NCBI GenBank assembly: GCA_017885605.1
Contig: JAFNFT010000037.1
Span: forward strand, 389 to 50,344
Reading direction: 5' to 3'
DNA length: 49,956 nucleotides
Source of the DNA: Methanobacteriota archaeon
Lineage (GTDB): Archaea; Thermoplasmatota; E2; DHVEG-1
The position numbers were made by a program, and so were the translations under genes. The notes beneath the pieces were generated by a model that was not told the origin of the DNA, did no database searches, and saw only the letters and a program-made list of their open reading frames with translations. Below are positions 1 to 7,184 of this stretch, one piece after another; positions within the stretch are counted from its first letter, which is position 1; every line of letters begins with the position of its first letter.

Positions 1-2
1 AA

Positions 3-611
3 ATTTTAGAAAAGGGGTTAACAAAGCAACAATTACGAGAAATTTTTATAAATTATTCAATACCGACTTGGGGACAATTAGTCGGTGATTCGAACAATAC
101 AGATCCTATTAAGGTCTATTCAAGGTCTGATCCATGTGGAGCTGCTGAGGCCTGGGTGAAATATCTTGGTGATTATACACAAGATGATATTCCCACAATC
201 GAAGAAATAACAAAAGTAAAAGGCGATGACTCAATGTCAAAATCAATCGCAAGTGACCCCCTTGGAATTGGATACAGCAATATCAACTATATCTATTCAA
301 ACACAACAAAAGCACCCAGAGAAGGAATAGCGGTGGTTCCTCTCGATCTCAATGAGAACGGTACGATTGACCCTGAAGAGAATTTTTACCAAAGCAGGGA
401 CGACATAGTCAATGCAGAGATAAACGACGCGTTACCCTCCCCGCCATCACGCTTGGTATATCTGGTTACATTGAACAACTTTACAGGAATAACAAAAGAT
501 TTCGTCACGTGGATCTTAACCGATGGACAACAATACACCTTCGATAACGGATATAGCGCTGTGCCAATTGATATCGTCGATGACCAGTTACAAATACTCG
601 AAGGCGAATAA
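3..611 (+). CDS. pstS: Phosphate-binding protein PstS, C-terminal part (truncated by window start)
   Basis: The open frame runs in from the left edge, so the N-terminus, signal peptide and first lobe are missing. The visible 202 residues begin ILEKGLTKQQLREIF and include TWGQLVGD and SRSDPCGAAEAW. The latter resembles the phosphate-contacting region of PstS-type solute receptors (usually SRxxxSGT; here Cys-Gly-Ala replaces Ser-Gly-Thr). The end is a typical PstS C-terminal lobe. The protein would sit outside the membrane and hand phosphate to PstCA. It is followed after 54 bases by pstC, so it is the first visible gene of a pst operon. Family call is firm because of the pstC-pstA-pstB neighbours; exact ligand preference is inferred. 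Confidence 0.88.
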   Translation: MLEKGLTKQQLREIFINYSIPTWGQLVGDSNNTDPIKVYSRSDPCGAAEAWVKYLGDYTQDDIPTIEEITKVKGDDSMSKSIASDPLGIGYSNINYIYSNTTKAPREGIAVVPLDLNENGTIDPEENFYQSRDDIVNAEINDALPSPPSRLVYLVTLNNFTGITKDFVTWILTDGQQYTFDNGYSAVPIDIVDDQLQILEGE

Positions 612-665
612 AGGAGAACGAAATAAAATATCTCGTTTCTCATCATCATAACAAACCAATACAGG

Positions 666-1730
666 ATGAATATGCCTCCTAGAACCATACGTGGTATGTT
701 AAAAAATAAATTGGTACTAGTCGGTATATTATCCCTTTTTCTTTCGTTTATTTTTTTATTTCTTTTTAGCAATTTCTTCCTTTTTGCGTTGTTCCTAATA
801 ATATTCATTATTTTGTTGGTATATAATTTTATAAAGGTTTCAAGAAAACTCTATGATGCGTTAGGTACCCGACTAATGTTATTGGCCACCGTATCTGTGA
901 TTTTTTTATTTTTCTTACTATTGTTAATCCTCATAAACGGCTCGATCAACATATTAAGTGATCAATCCCTCTCTGATCTCATATTTTCCTCGACATGGAA
1001 ACCTTTCTCTGGTAAATTTGGCCTTTTTGCAGTAATCGTAGACACGCTCATTGTCACCGCAATCTCTATGGTCATCGCGGTACCGATTTCATTACTCAGC
1101 GCCATTTATATCGCTGAATATGCTCCAAAAAAATTTAGAAATATCGTCAGGCCGTTCATTGATGTACTCGCCGGTGTACCTTCTGTTGTTTTTGGACTTT
1201 GTGCTCTTCTTGTGTTTGTCCCTTTAGTACGAGATGATATCGCACCATTTTTTGGAAGTAACATCAGCTCCGGATTCAGTTTATTCACCGCATCGTTGAT
1301 TTTATCAATTATGGTTTTCCCTATCATCATCTCATTATGCCTTGAATCGTTTAATTCTGTACCTATTGCATTAAAAGAAGCATCACTCTCTCTAGGAGCT
1401 ACGAAATGGGAGACAGTAAAAAAAGTCATCTTTCGTGCCGCTGGTCCTGGGGTACTAGCTGCGATATTCCTTGGATTTGGGAGAGCGTTTGGAGAGACAA
1501 TTGCGGTCAGTATGGTGATTGGAAACCAAGAACTCATCCCAAAATCTCTGTTTGGACCTGGTCAAACACTCGCCTCACTCATCGCTTCGAACTATACCGA
1601 GGTAAGTTCCATACCTATTCTCGCTTCAGCGCTCATTTTTGTCGCTTTAATACTTTTTGTTGTTGTCTTAATTTTCAATTTATTAGGGTATTTTGTCCTA
1701 CAAAGAGCGAGTAAGAGGTGGAAGTATTGA
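666..1730 (+). CDS. pstC: Phosphate ABC transporter permease PstC
   Basis: 354 residues, strongly hydrophobic. The C-terminal 240 residues are the permease domain with the EAA loop (EASLSLGATKWETVKKV, then GFGRAFGETIA), which docks onto the ATPase PstB. The first 95 residues add about three membrane segments, two of them in an extra very hydrophobic hairpin before the usual PstC start. The family is usually near 300 residues, so this is an N-terminal extension. The start is ATG at 666; a second ATG two codons later is also possible. It overlaps pstA at the 3' end, consistent with coupled translation. It forms the membrane channel together with PstA. Confidence 0.93.
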   Translation: MNMPPRTIRGMLKNKLVLVGILSLFLSFIFLFLFSNFFLFALFLIIFIILLVYNFIKVSRKLYDALGTRLMLLATVSVIFLFFLLLLILINGSINILSDQSLSDLIFSSTWKPFSGKFGLFAVIVDTLIVTAISMVIAVPISLLSAIYIAEYAPKKFRNIVRPFIDVLAGVPSVVFGLCALLVFVPLVRDDIAPFFGSNISSGFSLFTASLILSIMVFPIIISLCLESFNSVPIALKEASLSLGATKWETVKKVIFRAAGPGVLAAIFLGFGRAFGETIAVSMVIGNQELIPKSLFGPGQTLASLIASNYTEVSSIPILASALIFVALILFVVVLIFNLLGYFVLQRASKRWKY

Positions 1731-2578
1731 ATAGACGGAACCTTGAAGAGAAAATATTTCTTGGGTTAATGCTAGCCTCAGTGTTCATCGTCATGGGGAG
1801 TTTAATACTCATTGTGACGGTTATTGTGCTGAACGGAGCCCCATCGCTTTCTATCGAAATACTCACCCAGACTTCTGAAGGAGGTTTTTACCTTGGAGCA
1901 GGTGGCGGTTTTCTCAACGCTATCGTCGGATCATTGCTCCTCGCGTTACCTGCCACCGGTCTAGCCTTTTTAATAGGCATCGCAATAGCTTTGTATCTTC
2001 AAAAAGATTTTTTAAAACCCGGTATTGCAAATTTTATTCGCATATGTCTTGATATTCTTTGGGGGGTCCCTTCAGTCGTGTATGGTGTGTTCTGCTTGAC
2101 TATTATGATAGCGATTGGAATGACTGGAGGATCTCTTCTCTTTGGGATTATCGCACTGACCTTACTTGAAATCCCGATTATCACTCGAAGCATCGATGAA
2201 TCAATAAAGATGGTTCCATCCGGATTAAAAGAAAGCGCCTATTCCCTGGGTTCCTCAAAATTTGAGACAGCTGCTAAGGTGGTTCGAAGACAAGCGATGC
2301 CAGGGATAATCGCTGGTGTTTTACTAGGATTCGGTAGGGGGATTGGTGATGCTGCATCGATATTGCTCACCGTAGGCGACTCGAATTATTTCCCTTCATC
2401 GATCTCCGATCAAACAGCAGCGCTACCAACGATGATACTCAATCTCGTCAGTATGCCAGACCAAGTTGTTCAAAATAAAGCGTACGCAGTCGCCTTCGTT
2501 TTATTAATGATCGTCTTATTAATTAGTATTATAACGAGGTATCTCACAAAAAAATCATCGAAATATATCATAAAATAA
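1727..2578 (+). CDS. pstA: Phosphate ABC transporter permease PstA
   Basis: About 283 residues with six predicted membrane segments and an EAA loop (ESAYSLGSSKFETAAKVV, then GFGRGIGDAASI). It is the second permease subunit of the Pst complex. I choose TTG at 1727 as the start: it overlaps the pstC stop (TTGA) and has a GAGGTG ribosome site at 1715-1720, six bases upstream. A GTG at 1718 in the same frame would add three residues but lies inside that ribosome site. The gene is followed by pstB after 18 bases. Function is clear from sequence and operon; the start codon choice is an inference. Confidence 0.92.
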   Translation: MNRRNLEEKIFLGLMLASVFIVMGSLILIVTVIVLNGAPSLSIEILTQTSEGGFYLGAGGGFLNAIVGSLLLALPATGLAFLIGIAIALYLQKDFLKPGIANFIRICLDILWGVPSVVYGVFCLTIMIAIGMTGGSLLFGIIALTLLEIPIITRSIDESIKMVPSGLKESAYSLGSSKFETAAKVVRRQAMPGIIAGVLLGFGRGIGDAASILLTVGDSNYFPSSISDQTAALPTMILNLVSMPDQVVQNKAYAVAFVLLMIVLLISIITRYLTKKSSKYIIK

Positions 2579-2596
2579 TAAAAAGAGGAATCGTAC

Positions 2597-3364
2597 ATGA
2601 ATAAGTCCAATACCATTCAAATAGAGACCAAAACTTTGAATGTCACCATTCATAATAATCCGGTGTTAAAGAATATCGACATTCAGATACCGGCCAAGCA
2701 GCTCACTGCTATTATCGGCCCATCCGGATGCGGGAAAACCACCTTGTTGAAATCATTTAACAGATTGTTGGAAATTCAAGATGGTATAAAAATACAGGGT
2801 GAGATCGTCGTCGATGGGATTAACATCATGTCAAGCGGGCTGAACGTCCCAGATATCCGGAAAAAGATGGGGCTGATCTCCCAGAAACCCTATCCATTAC
2901 CGATGTCGATCTTCGAAAACGTCGCATATGGACTGCGCATTCACCATGATAAAAATGCAAAGGAACTTGCGGAGGCAGTACAGAATTGTTTACAGGAAGT
3001 TGGTCTCTGGAATGAAGTCAAAGACCGAATGCATGATCCTGCCTCACGGCTCTCTGTTGGACAGCAACAGCGATTATGCCTAGCCAGAGCTATCGCAGTT
3101 CAACCAGAGGTAATATTATGTGATGAACCAACCTCTGCCCTTGATCCCATCGCTGCCCAGCAAATTGAAAAACTCCTGTTAAAATTAAAGAAAGACTTCA
3201 CTGTCATCCTTGTCACCCATACTCTGCGTCAGGCAAAACGAGTCGCTGATCACGTCATCTTCCTTTATTTCGGCAAGGTCATCGAACAAGGACCAGCTGC
3301 TGAATTTTTCAACAATCCAAAAAACCCTGAGACAAAAGCATATCTGGCTGGGGAAATAAGTTAG
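2597..3364 (+). CDS. pstB: Phosphate ABC transporter ATP-binding protein PstB
   Basis: 255 residues, the normal PstB length. Walker A is GPSGCGKTT (about residues 42-50), the signature is RLSVGQQQR, Walker B is VILCDEPTSALD, and the switch histidine lies in ILVTHT. It hydrolyses ATP on the cytoplasmic face to drive phosphate import through PstCA. A GAGG ribosome site lies about ten bases before the ATG. It is the last transporter gene of the operon. No PhoU gene follows; a small AbrB-type protein is found instead. Confidence 0.96.
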   Translation: MNKSNTIQIETKTLNVTIHNNPVLKNIDIQIPAKQLTAIIGPSGCGKTTLLKSFNRLLEIQDGIKIQGEIVVDGINIMSSGLNVPDIRKKMGLISQKPYPLPMSIFENVAYGLRIHHDKNAKELAEAVQNCLQEVGLWNEVKDRMHDPASRLSVGQQQRLCLARAIAVQPEVILCDEPTSALDPIAAQQIEKLLLKLKKDFTVILVTHTLRQAKRVADHVIFLYFGKVIEQGPAAEFFNNPKNPETKAYLAGEIS

Positions 3365-3419
3365 TCATGCAACCTATTTAGCTCCCATATAATAATAATC
3401 ATATATACAAAGAAAAGAG

Positions 3420-3608
3420 GTGATAAGCCTGAAAATAGAACTCGATCAAGTGAAATGCATCAAAGAAACAGCGATTACCATCCGTGGTTCACGCAGACGA
3501 ATTACTGTTCCTTCTGAGGTAGTCGACCTCCTCAAGCTAAACGATGGTGATAAACTCAGATGGGTCGTACTGAATGACCGGACGATTACTCTTTCAAAAG
3601 TAAAATAA
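3420..3608 (+). CDS. AbrB/SpoVT-type swapped-hairpin small DNA-binding protein
   Basis: Up to 62 residues. From about residue 18 it matches the AbrB/MazE beta-hairpin fold: TAITIRGSRRRITVPSEVVDLLKLNDGDKLRW. Such proteins are usually dimeric DNA-binding regulators or antitoxins. The start is uncertain. GTG at 3420 gives the full length but lies inside GAGGTGAT at 3417-3424, a very strong ribosome site. That site is correctly spaced for CTG at 3429, which would shorten the protein by three residues. It follows pstB by 55 bases, so a role in controlling the pst operon is an inference. No toxin partner is visible. Confidence 0.75.
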   Translation: MISLKIELDQVKCIKETAITIRGSRRRITVPSEVVDLLKLNDGDKLRWVVLNDRTITLSKVK

Positions 3609-3641
3609 AAATAAAAAAAAAGAATAGAACTTTAGTGTTGT
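3609..3641 (-). terminator. T-rich terminator for bioY (minus strand)
   Basis: On the minus strand, just after the bioY stop, the sequence is a T-rich tract (A-rich on plus, about 3607-3625). This is the usual form of archaeal intrinsic termination. It lies between the convergent ends of the AbrB-type gene and bioY. Confidence 0.5.
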
Positions 3642-4271
3642 TTAGTTCACATCAACTTCTTTTCCATATGCTTGTTTTGGTGTGATACTACTGGCTATCC
3701 CAGAAGCAACAGCCACCTTTATTGTGTCACCGATGATGAAAGGGACCAGGCCTATCAGCAGCAAACTCCAGATGTCGGTAAATGCTCCGGTAAAATAAAG
3801 CCAGCTCAATCCAAGTCCAAAGACAATTCCAAAATTCGCAAAGAACATCAACGCAAACATTGTCCAGTATTTCCGCGATCGAACGTAGGTATCGACACAA
3901 TATCCAAGGAAGAAAGCAGCAAGAACAAAGCCAATGAGGTATCCACAGGTCGGACCAATAAGATAGGCAAATCCTCCGTTCATCCCGGCAAACCATGGGA
4001 CTCCAGCTATACCCACACCAAGGTAAATACTCTGGCTAATACCACCCCACCATTTTCCAAGAACAACTGCACTTAGAACGACAGCAAACGTTTGTCCTGT
4101 CAGGGGAATAGGGGATCCTGGGAGATAAAACCGCACTTGTGCTAATAGTCCTGTCAAACAAGCAAAACTCACTGCAAGGATTACCTTATTATAGAATTCC
4201 AGTTGGTAGCGCCATTTGAAAAACGCATATCGAGCATATTTGTATTTATTCACATACATTGGTATTTCCAT
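3642..4271 (-). CDS. bioY: Biotin transporter substrate-binding component BioY
   Basis: About 209 residues with around six membrane segments. It has the BioY-family features PIPLTGQTFAVVLSAVVLG near the N-terminus, then GVPWFAGMNGGFAYLIGPTCGYLIGF. BioY is the S-component of ECF-type biotin importers. The start is taken as ATG at 4271, with GAGG at 4282-4285 ten bases upstream; a TTG at 4280 would add three residues inside that leader. No ECF ATPase or EcfT gene is adjacent, so it must use a shared energising module encoded elsewhere or act alone. Confidence 0.93.
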   Translation of the reverse strand: MEIPMYVNKYKYARYAFFKWRYQLEFYNKVILAVSFACLTGLLAQVRFYLPGSPIPLTGQTFAVVLSAVVLGKWWGGISQSIYLGVGIAGVPWFAGMNGGFAYLIGPTCGYLIGFVLAAFFLGYCVDTYVRSRKYWTMFALMFFANFGIVFGLGLSWLYFTGAFTDIWSLLLIGLVPFIIGDTIKVAVASGIASSITPKQAYGKEVDVN

Positions 4272-4478
4272 ATAAATCAACCTCTTTGAGGAGGAAATTC
4301 ATGAGGTGTAACAGATACTGCTAAAAGAAGTTTTTGCCTCTTTTTTCTAAATTTTTCAGAGAATGATGGTAGTATCCTGGGAGATTTCCCTTCTTTGTTT
4401 TTATGACTTCTACCAGATATTCATTCCCTTCTTTTTTAAGAGAAACATAATTAAAGAATTCCTACTATACGACTGCGC

Positions 4479-5747
4479 ATGGTTCAAGTACCTCGAGGAA
4501 CACGAGATTTTCCTCCAGATGAAATGCAGAAACGTCGCTATTTAGAACACAACATGGCTGCGACATTTACCTCATTTGGGTACGGTGAAATCCAGACACC
4601 CACCTTTGAGAACTTAGAACTCTTCACCGCGAAATCCGGGGAATCCATCATCAATGAACTCTACGCGTTTACCGATAAAGGAGGACGAGCATTAGCGTTA
4701 CGACCAGAGCTAACCGCTCCAGTGATCCGTTGCTACGTCGAACGATTACAGATGGAGCCAAAACCACTCAAGTTATTCTATTTTGGGAATTGCTACCGCT
4801 ACGACCGACCACAGAAAGGAAGGTACCGGGAGTTTCAACAAGCAGGTTGCGAAGTCATCGGAACAGATACCTGCGAAGCAACCGCAGAATTACTCGCCCT
4901 TGCCTATACCCTCCTCAGAAATACAGGTTTGAAAAATATTCGACTGAACATTGGGAATCTTACTATAATCAGTGCTATTTTCAAAAAATTACATCTCCTC
5001 AAAGACGATCAAAAAATACTCCTACCGTTAATCGATAAATCCCAATTTGATGATTTAAAAATAGCTCTGAGAGACTGTAATGTCTCTGACCAGATGGGAG
5101 ACGCGTTCATTGAGGTCCTTCAAACATCAGATGTCACCAAAATCCGCTCGTTTATCGCTGATGATACTGATGCCAAAACAGAACTTACTACCATGGAGAC
5201 AATCCTTGATCTCCTGAAAAACGCATTTCATATCAATGAATATGAAATAAAATTAAGTATCGTACGAGGTCTTGATTATTACAAAGGTTTAGTATTTGAA
5301 ATCGATGCACCAGTCCTCGGAGCAGAAAAACAACTCTGCGGAGGAGGCTCCTACGATCTAGTCCCCCTGTTCGGCGGTACCGAAGTCCCGACATCAGGTT
5401 TTGCTATAGGTTTTGACAGAACCATCCTTGCTCTTGAAGAAGAAGGGTTTCTCTTTCCAACCCCGAAACTTGATGTGTTCATCATCCCCGTAAATCAAAC
5501 CATGAATACGATATCTATCCAGATTGCCCAAGAGTTACGAAGCCATGGTATTTCAGCTGATTTTGATCAGCTCAGACGAGGTGTCGGGAAATCCTTGAAA
5601 TATGCAGATGCTAAACATGTTGAAAAGGTCATCATTGTTGGACCAAAAGAACTGGAGAACAAAACAGTGACACTCCGAGATATGAAAACAGGGAACCAAG
5701 AAATAGTTGCACTACCAGACATCTACACAAAACTCAAAAAAATCTAA
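4479..5747 (+). CDS. hisS: Histidine--tRNA ligase
   Basis: 422 residues, standard bacterial/archaeal HisRS length. It shows class II motif 1 near the start (VPRGTRDFPPDE), motif 2 with FGNCYRYDRPQKGRYREFQQ, the histidine-binding VRGLDYYKGLVFEI, and motif 3 in SGFAIGFDR. A C-terminal anticodon-binding domain follows from about residue 330. It charges tRNA-His in the cytoplasm. No clear ribosome site precedes ATG 4479, and AATTAAAG at 4449-4456 sits about 27 bases upstream, so a leaderless transcript is likely. nob1 follows after 18 bases and probably shares the transcript. Confidence 0.97.
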   Translation: MVQVPRGTRDFPPDEMQKRRYLEHNMAATFTSFGYGEIQTPTFENLELFTAKSGESIINELYAFTDKGGRALALRPELTAPVIRCYVERLQMEPKPLKLFYFGNCYRYDRPQKGRYREFQQAGCEVIGTDTCEATAELLALAYTLLRNTGLKNIRLNIGNLTIISAIFKKLHLLKDDQKILLPLIDKSQFDDLKIALRDCNVSDQMGDAFIEVLQTSDVTKIRSFIADDTDAKTELTTMETILDLLKNAFHINEYEIKLSIVRGLDYYKGLVFEIDAPVLGAEKQLCGGGSYDLVPLFGGTEVPTSGFAIGFDRTILALEEEGFLFPTPKLDVFIIPVNQTMNTISIQIAQELRSHGISADFDQLRRGVGKSLKYADAKHVEKVIIVGPKELENKTVTLRDMKTGNQEIVALPDIYTKLKKI

Positions 5748-5765
5748 CCAACTAAAGGATCTCCC

Positions 5766-6281
5766 ATGAAAAAAAAAGTTTTTATCATAGATACCTCAGC
5801 GATTCTCTCGGGAAAACCAATCTCCATTACCGAAGCTACGATCGTCACAACACCAGGTGTTTCTGACGAATTTAACCCTGGTGGTCGAGATTTCCGTACT
5901 TTTGAATTACTCAAAGAAACAGGTCTGACAATTCAGGCACCATCAAAAGAAGCAATAAATTCTGTGAAACAAACAGCCCAAGAAACTGGTGATGATCGTC
6001 GACTTTCTATCGCAGATATTGAGATCGTGGCGTTAGCTCTTGATATCAACAAAAAACCTGATTGCGAGGCAACCATTCTTAGTGATGATTATTCAATTCA
6101 GAATGTCGCATCAACATTGAATATCAAGTTTCAAGGTTTCCTGCAAAAAGAAATAACAAAAAAGTTTAAATGGGTCTCTCGTTGTCCAGGGTGCGGAAAA
6201 CAATTCAACGAGACAAAAAAAATCTGTCCTATCTGTGGAACAGCAACGAAAAACTCTCTATCGCAGAAAAAAAATCTTTGA
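5766..6281 (+). CDS. nob1: Ribosome maturation endonuclease Nob1 (PIN domain plus zinc ribbon)
   Basis: 171 residues. An N-terminal PIN domain starts FIIDTSAILSGKPI, with acidic residues in D..., IADIEIVALAL and LSDDYSIQNVA making the metal-binding nuclease site. A C-terminal zinc ribbon has CPGCGKQF and CPICG (two CxxC pairs, about residues 140-158). Nob1 cuts the 3' end of pre-16S rRNA during small-subunit maturation. Length and the domain order match archaeal Nob1. It lies directly after hisS and almost touches the signal peptidase gene, so the three are likely one operon. Confidence 0.92.
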   Translation: MKKKVFIIDTSAILSGKPISITEATIVTTPGVSDEFNPGGRDFRTFELLKETGLTIQAPSKEAINSVKQTAQETGDDRRLSIADIEIVALALDINKKPDCEATILSDDYSIQNVASTLNIKFQGFLQKEITKKFKWVSRCPGCGKQFNETKKICPICGTATKNSLSQKKNL

Positions 6282-6293
6282 TTGTGTGAATAC

Positions 6294-7106
6294 ATGAACC
6301 TCAAAGAAATGTTTATAAAATTTTGGAAAAGCGAAGACAATAAAATTTCGATTATTCGTGATGTCCTTGTTGCACTTCTTGCTGTCTTAATTATTTTAAT
6401 ATTTTTATGGGGCTATACCGGCCAATGGTTCGCTGCTCCAATGGTTGCAATAGAATCTGGGAGCATGGAACATCCCAATTCACCGTTTGGTCGATTAGGA
6501 ACAATTGATGCAGGTGATATGGTTCTTGTCCAGAAAGTGACGAAGGGAAGTGATGTCATCCCCCATGGTGGTACGATTACAGGTGCAGAAGCAGAAAATG
6601 GCTGGCAAACCTATGGTGACTATGGGGACGTAATTATCTATAAACCTCTCGGACGTACAGATGTGTCGCAGATTATTCATCGATCCATGTGCTGGGTTGA
6701 TGTCTATCACATAAACGGTGTTACAACCTATACGATTGCTGATTATGGTATCTACAACACAACAAGTCTTACCATTGCTCATTTAGGATTGTACAACCGG
6801 GATCCAGGATGGACCCACTCAGGTTTTCTTACAAAAGGAGATAATAATGAGATTATAGATCAGATTACCGATATCTGTCCTGAGCCTGTTCAATTGGATT
6901 GGATATCTGGTAAGGCTCGACTTGAGATACCCTGGCTTGGAGCTATTAACCTCTTCTTTGAAGATATTCTGCATGGAAAGAATACGATTGGTAACGTTCA
7001 TCAGGATAGTTTGATTTGTCTTGGTGTCGTGATTGCGGTCCTTGTATCTATACCAATTATTCTTGATGTGTATGAGTATATGAAGAAACGCAAAAAAACG
7101 GTTTAA
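6294..7106 (+). CDS. Signal peptidase I (S26, archaeal/ER type)
   Basis: About 270 residues. A membrane anchor near residues 20-45 is followed by the catalytic serine motif IESGSMEH. A conserved block GDVIIYKP follows, then QIIHRSM with the general-base histidine used by archaeal enzymes in place of lysine, then FLTKGDNNEIID with the acidic residue. A second membrane segment lies near the C-terminus, before YMKKRKK. It removes signal peptides outside the membrane, for example from the secreted proteins in this window. ATG 6294 is preferred; an in-frame TTG at 6282 touches the nob1 stop. Between the serine and histidine, and after the histidine, there are inserts typical of archaeal forms. Confidence 0.9.
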   Translation: MNLKEMFIKFWKSEDNKISIIRDVLVALLAVLIILIFLWGYTGQWFAAPMVAIESGSMEHPNSPFGRLGTIDAGDMVLVQKVTKGSDVIPHGGTITGAEAENGWQTYGDYGDVIIYKPLGRTDVSQIIHRSMCWVDVYHINGVTTYTIADYGIYNTTSLTIAHLGLYNRDPGWTHSGFLTKGDNNEIIDQITDICPEPVQLDWISGKARLEIPWLGAINLFFEDILHGKNTIGNVHQDSLICLGVVIAVLVSIPIILDVYEYMKKRKKTV

Positions 7107-7184
7107 ACATAGAATGAGATCTTCGATGATGCTTTCTCTTTTCTAGGATGAACTGTTTACGTTTCCTGTGCAAATATAATTTTT

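Noticed and set aside
386-808. Minus-strand 140-codon frame over the pstS-pstC junction
   Set aside because: It overlaps two clear plus-strand genes, has no recognisable domain and no ribosome site.
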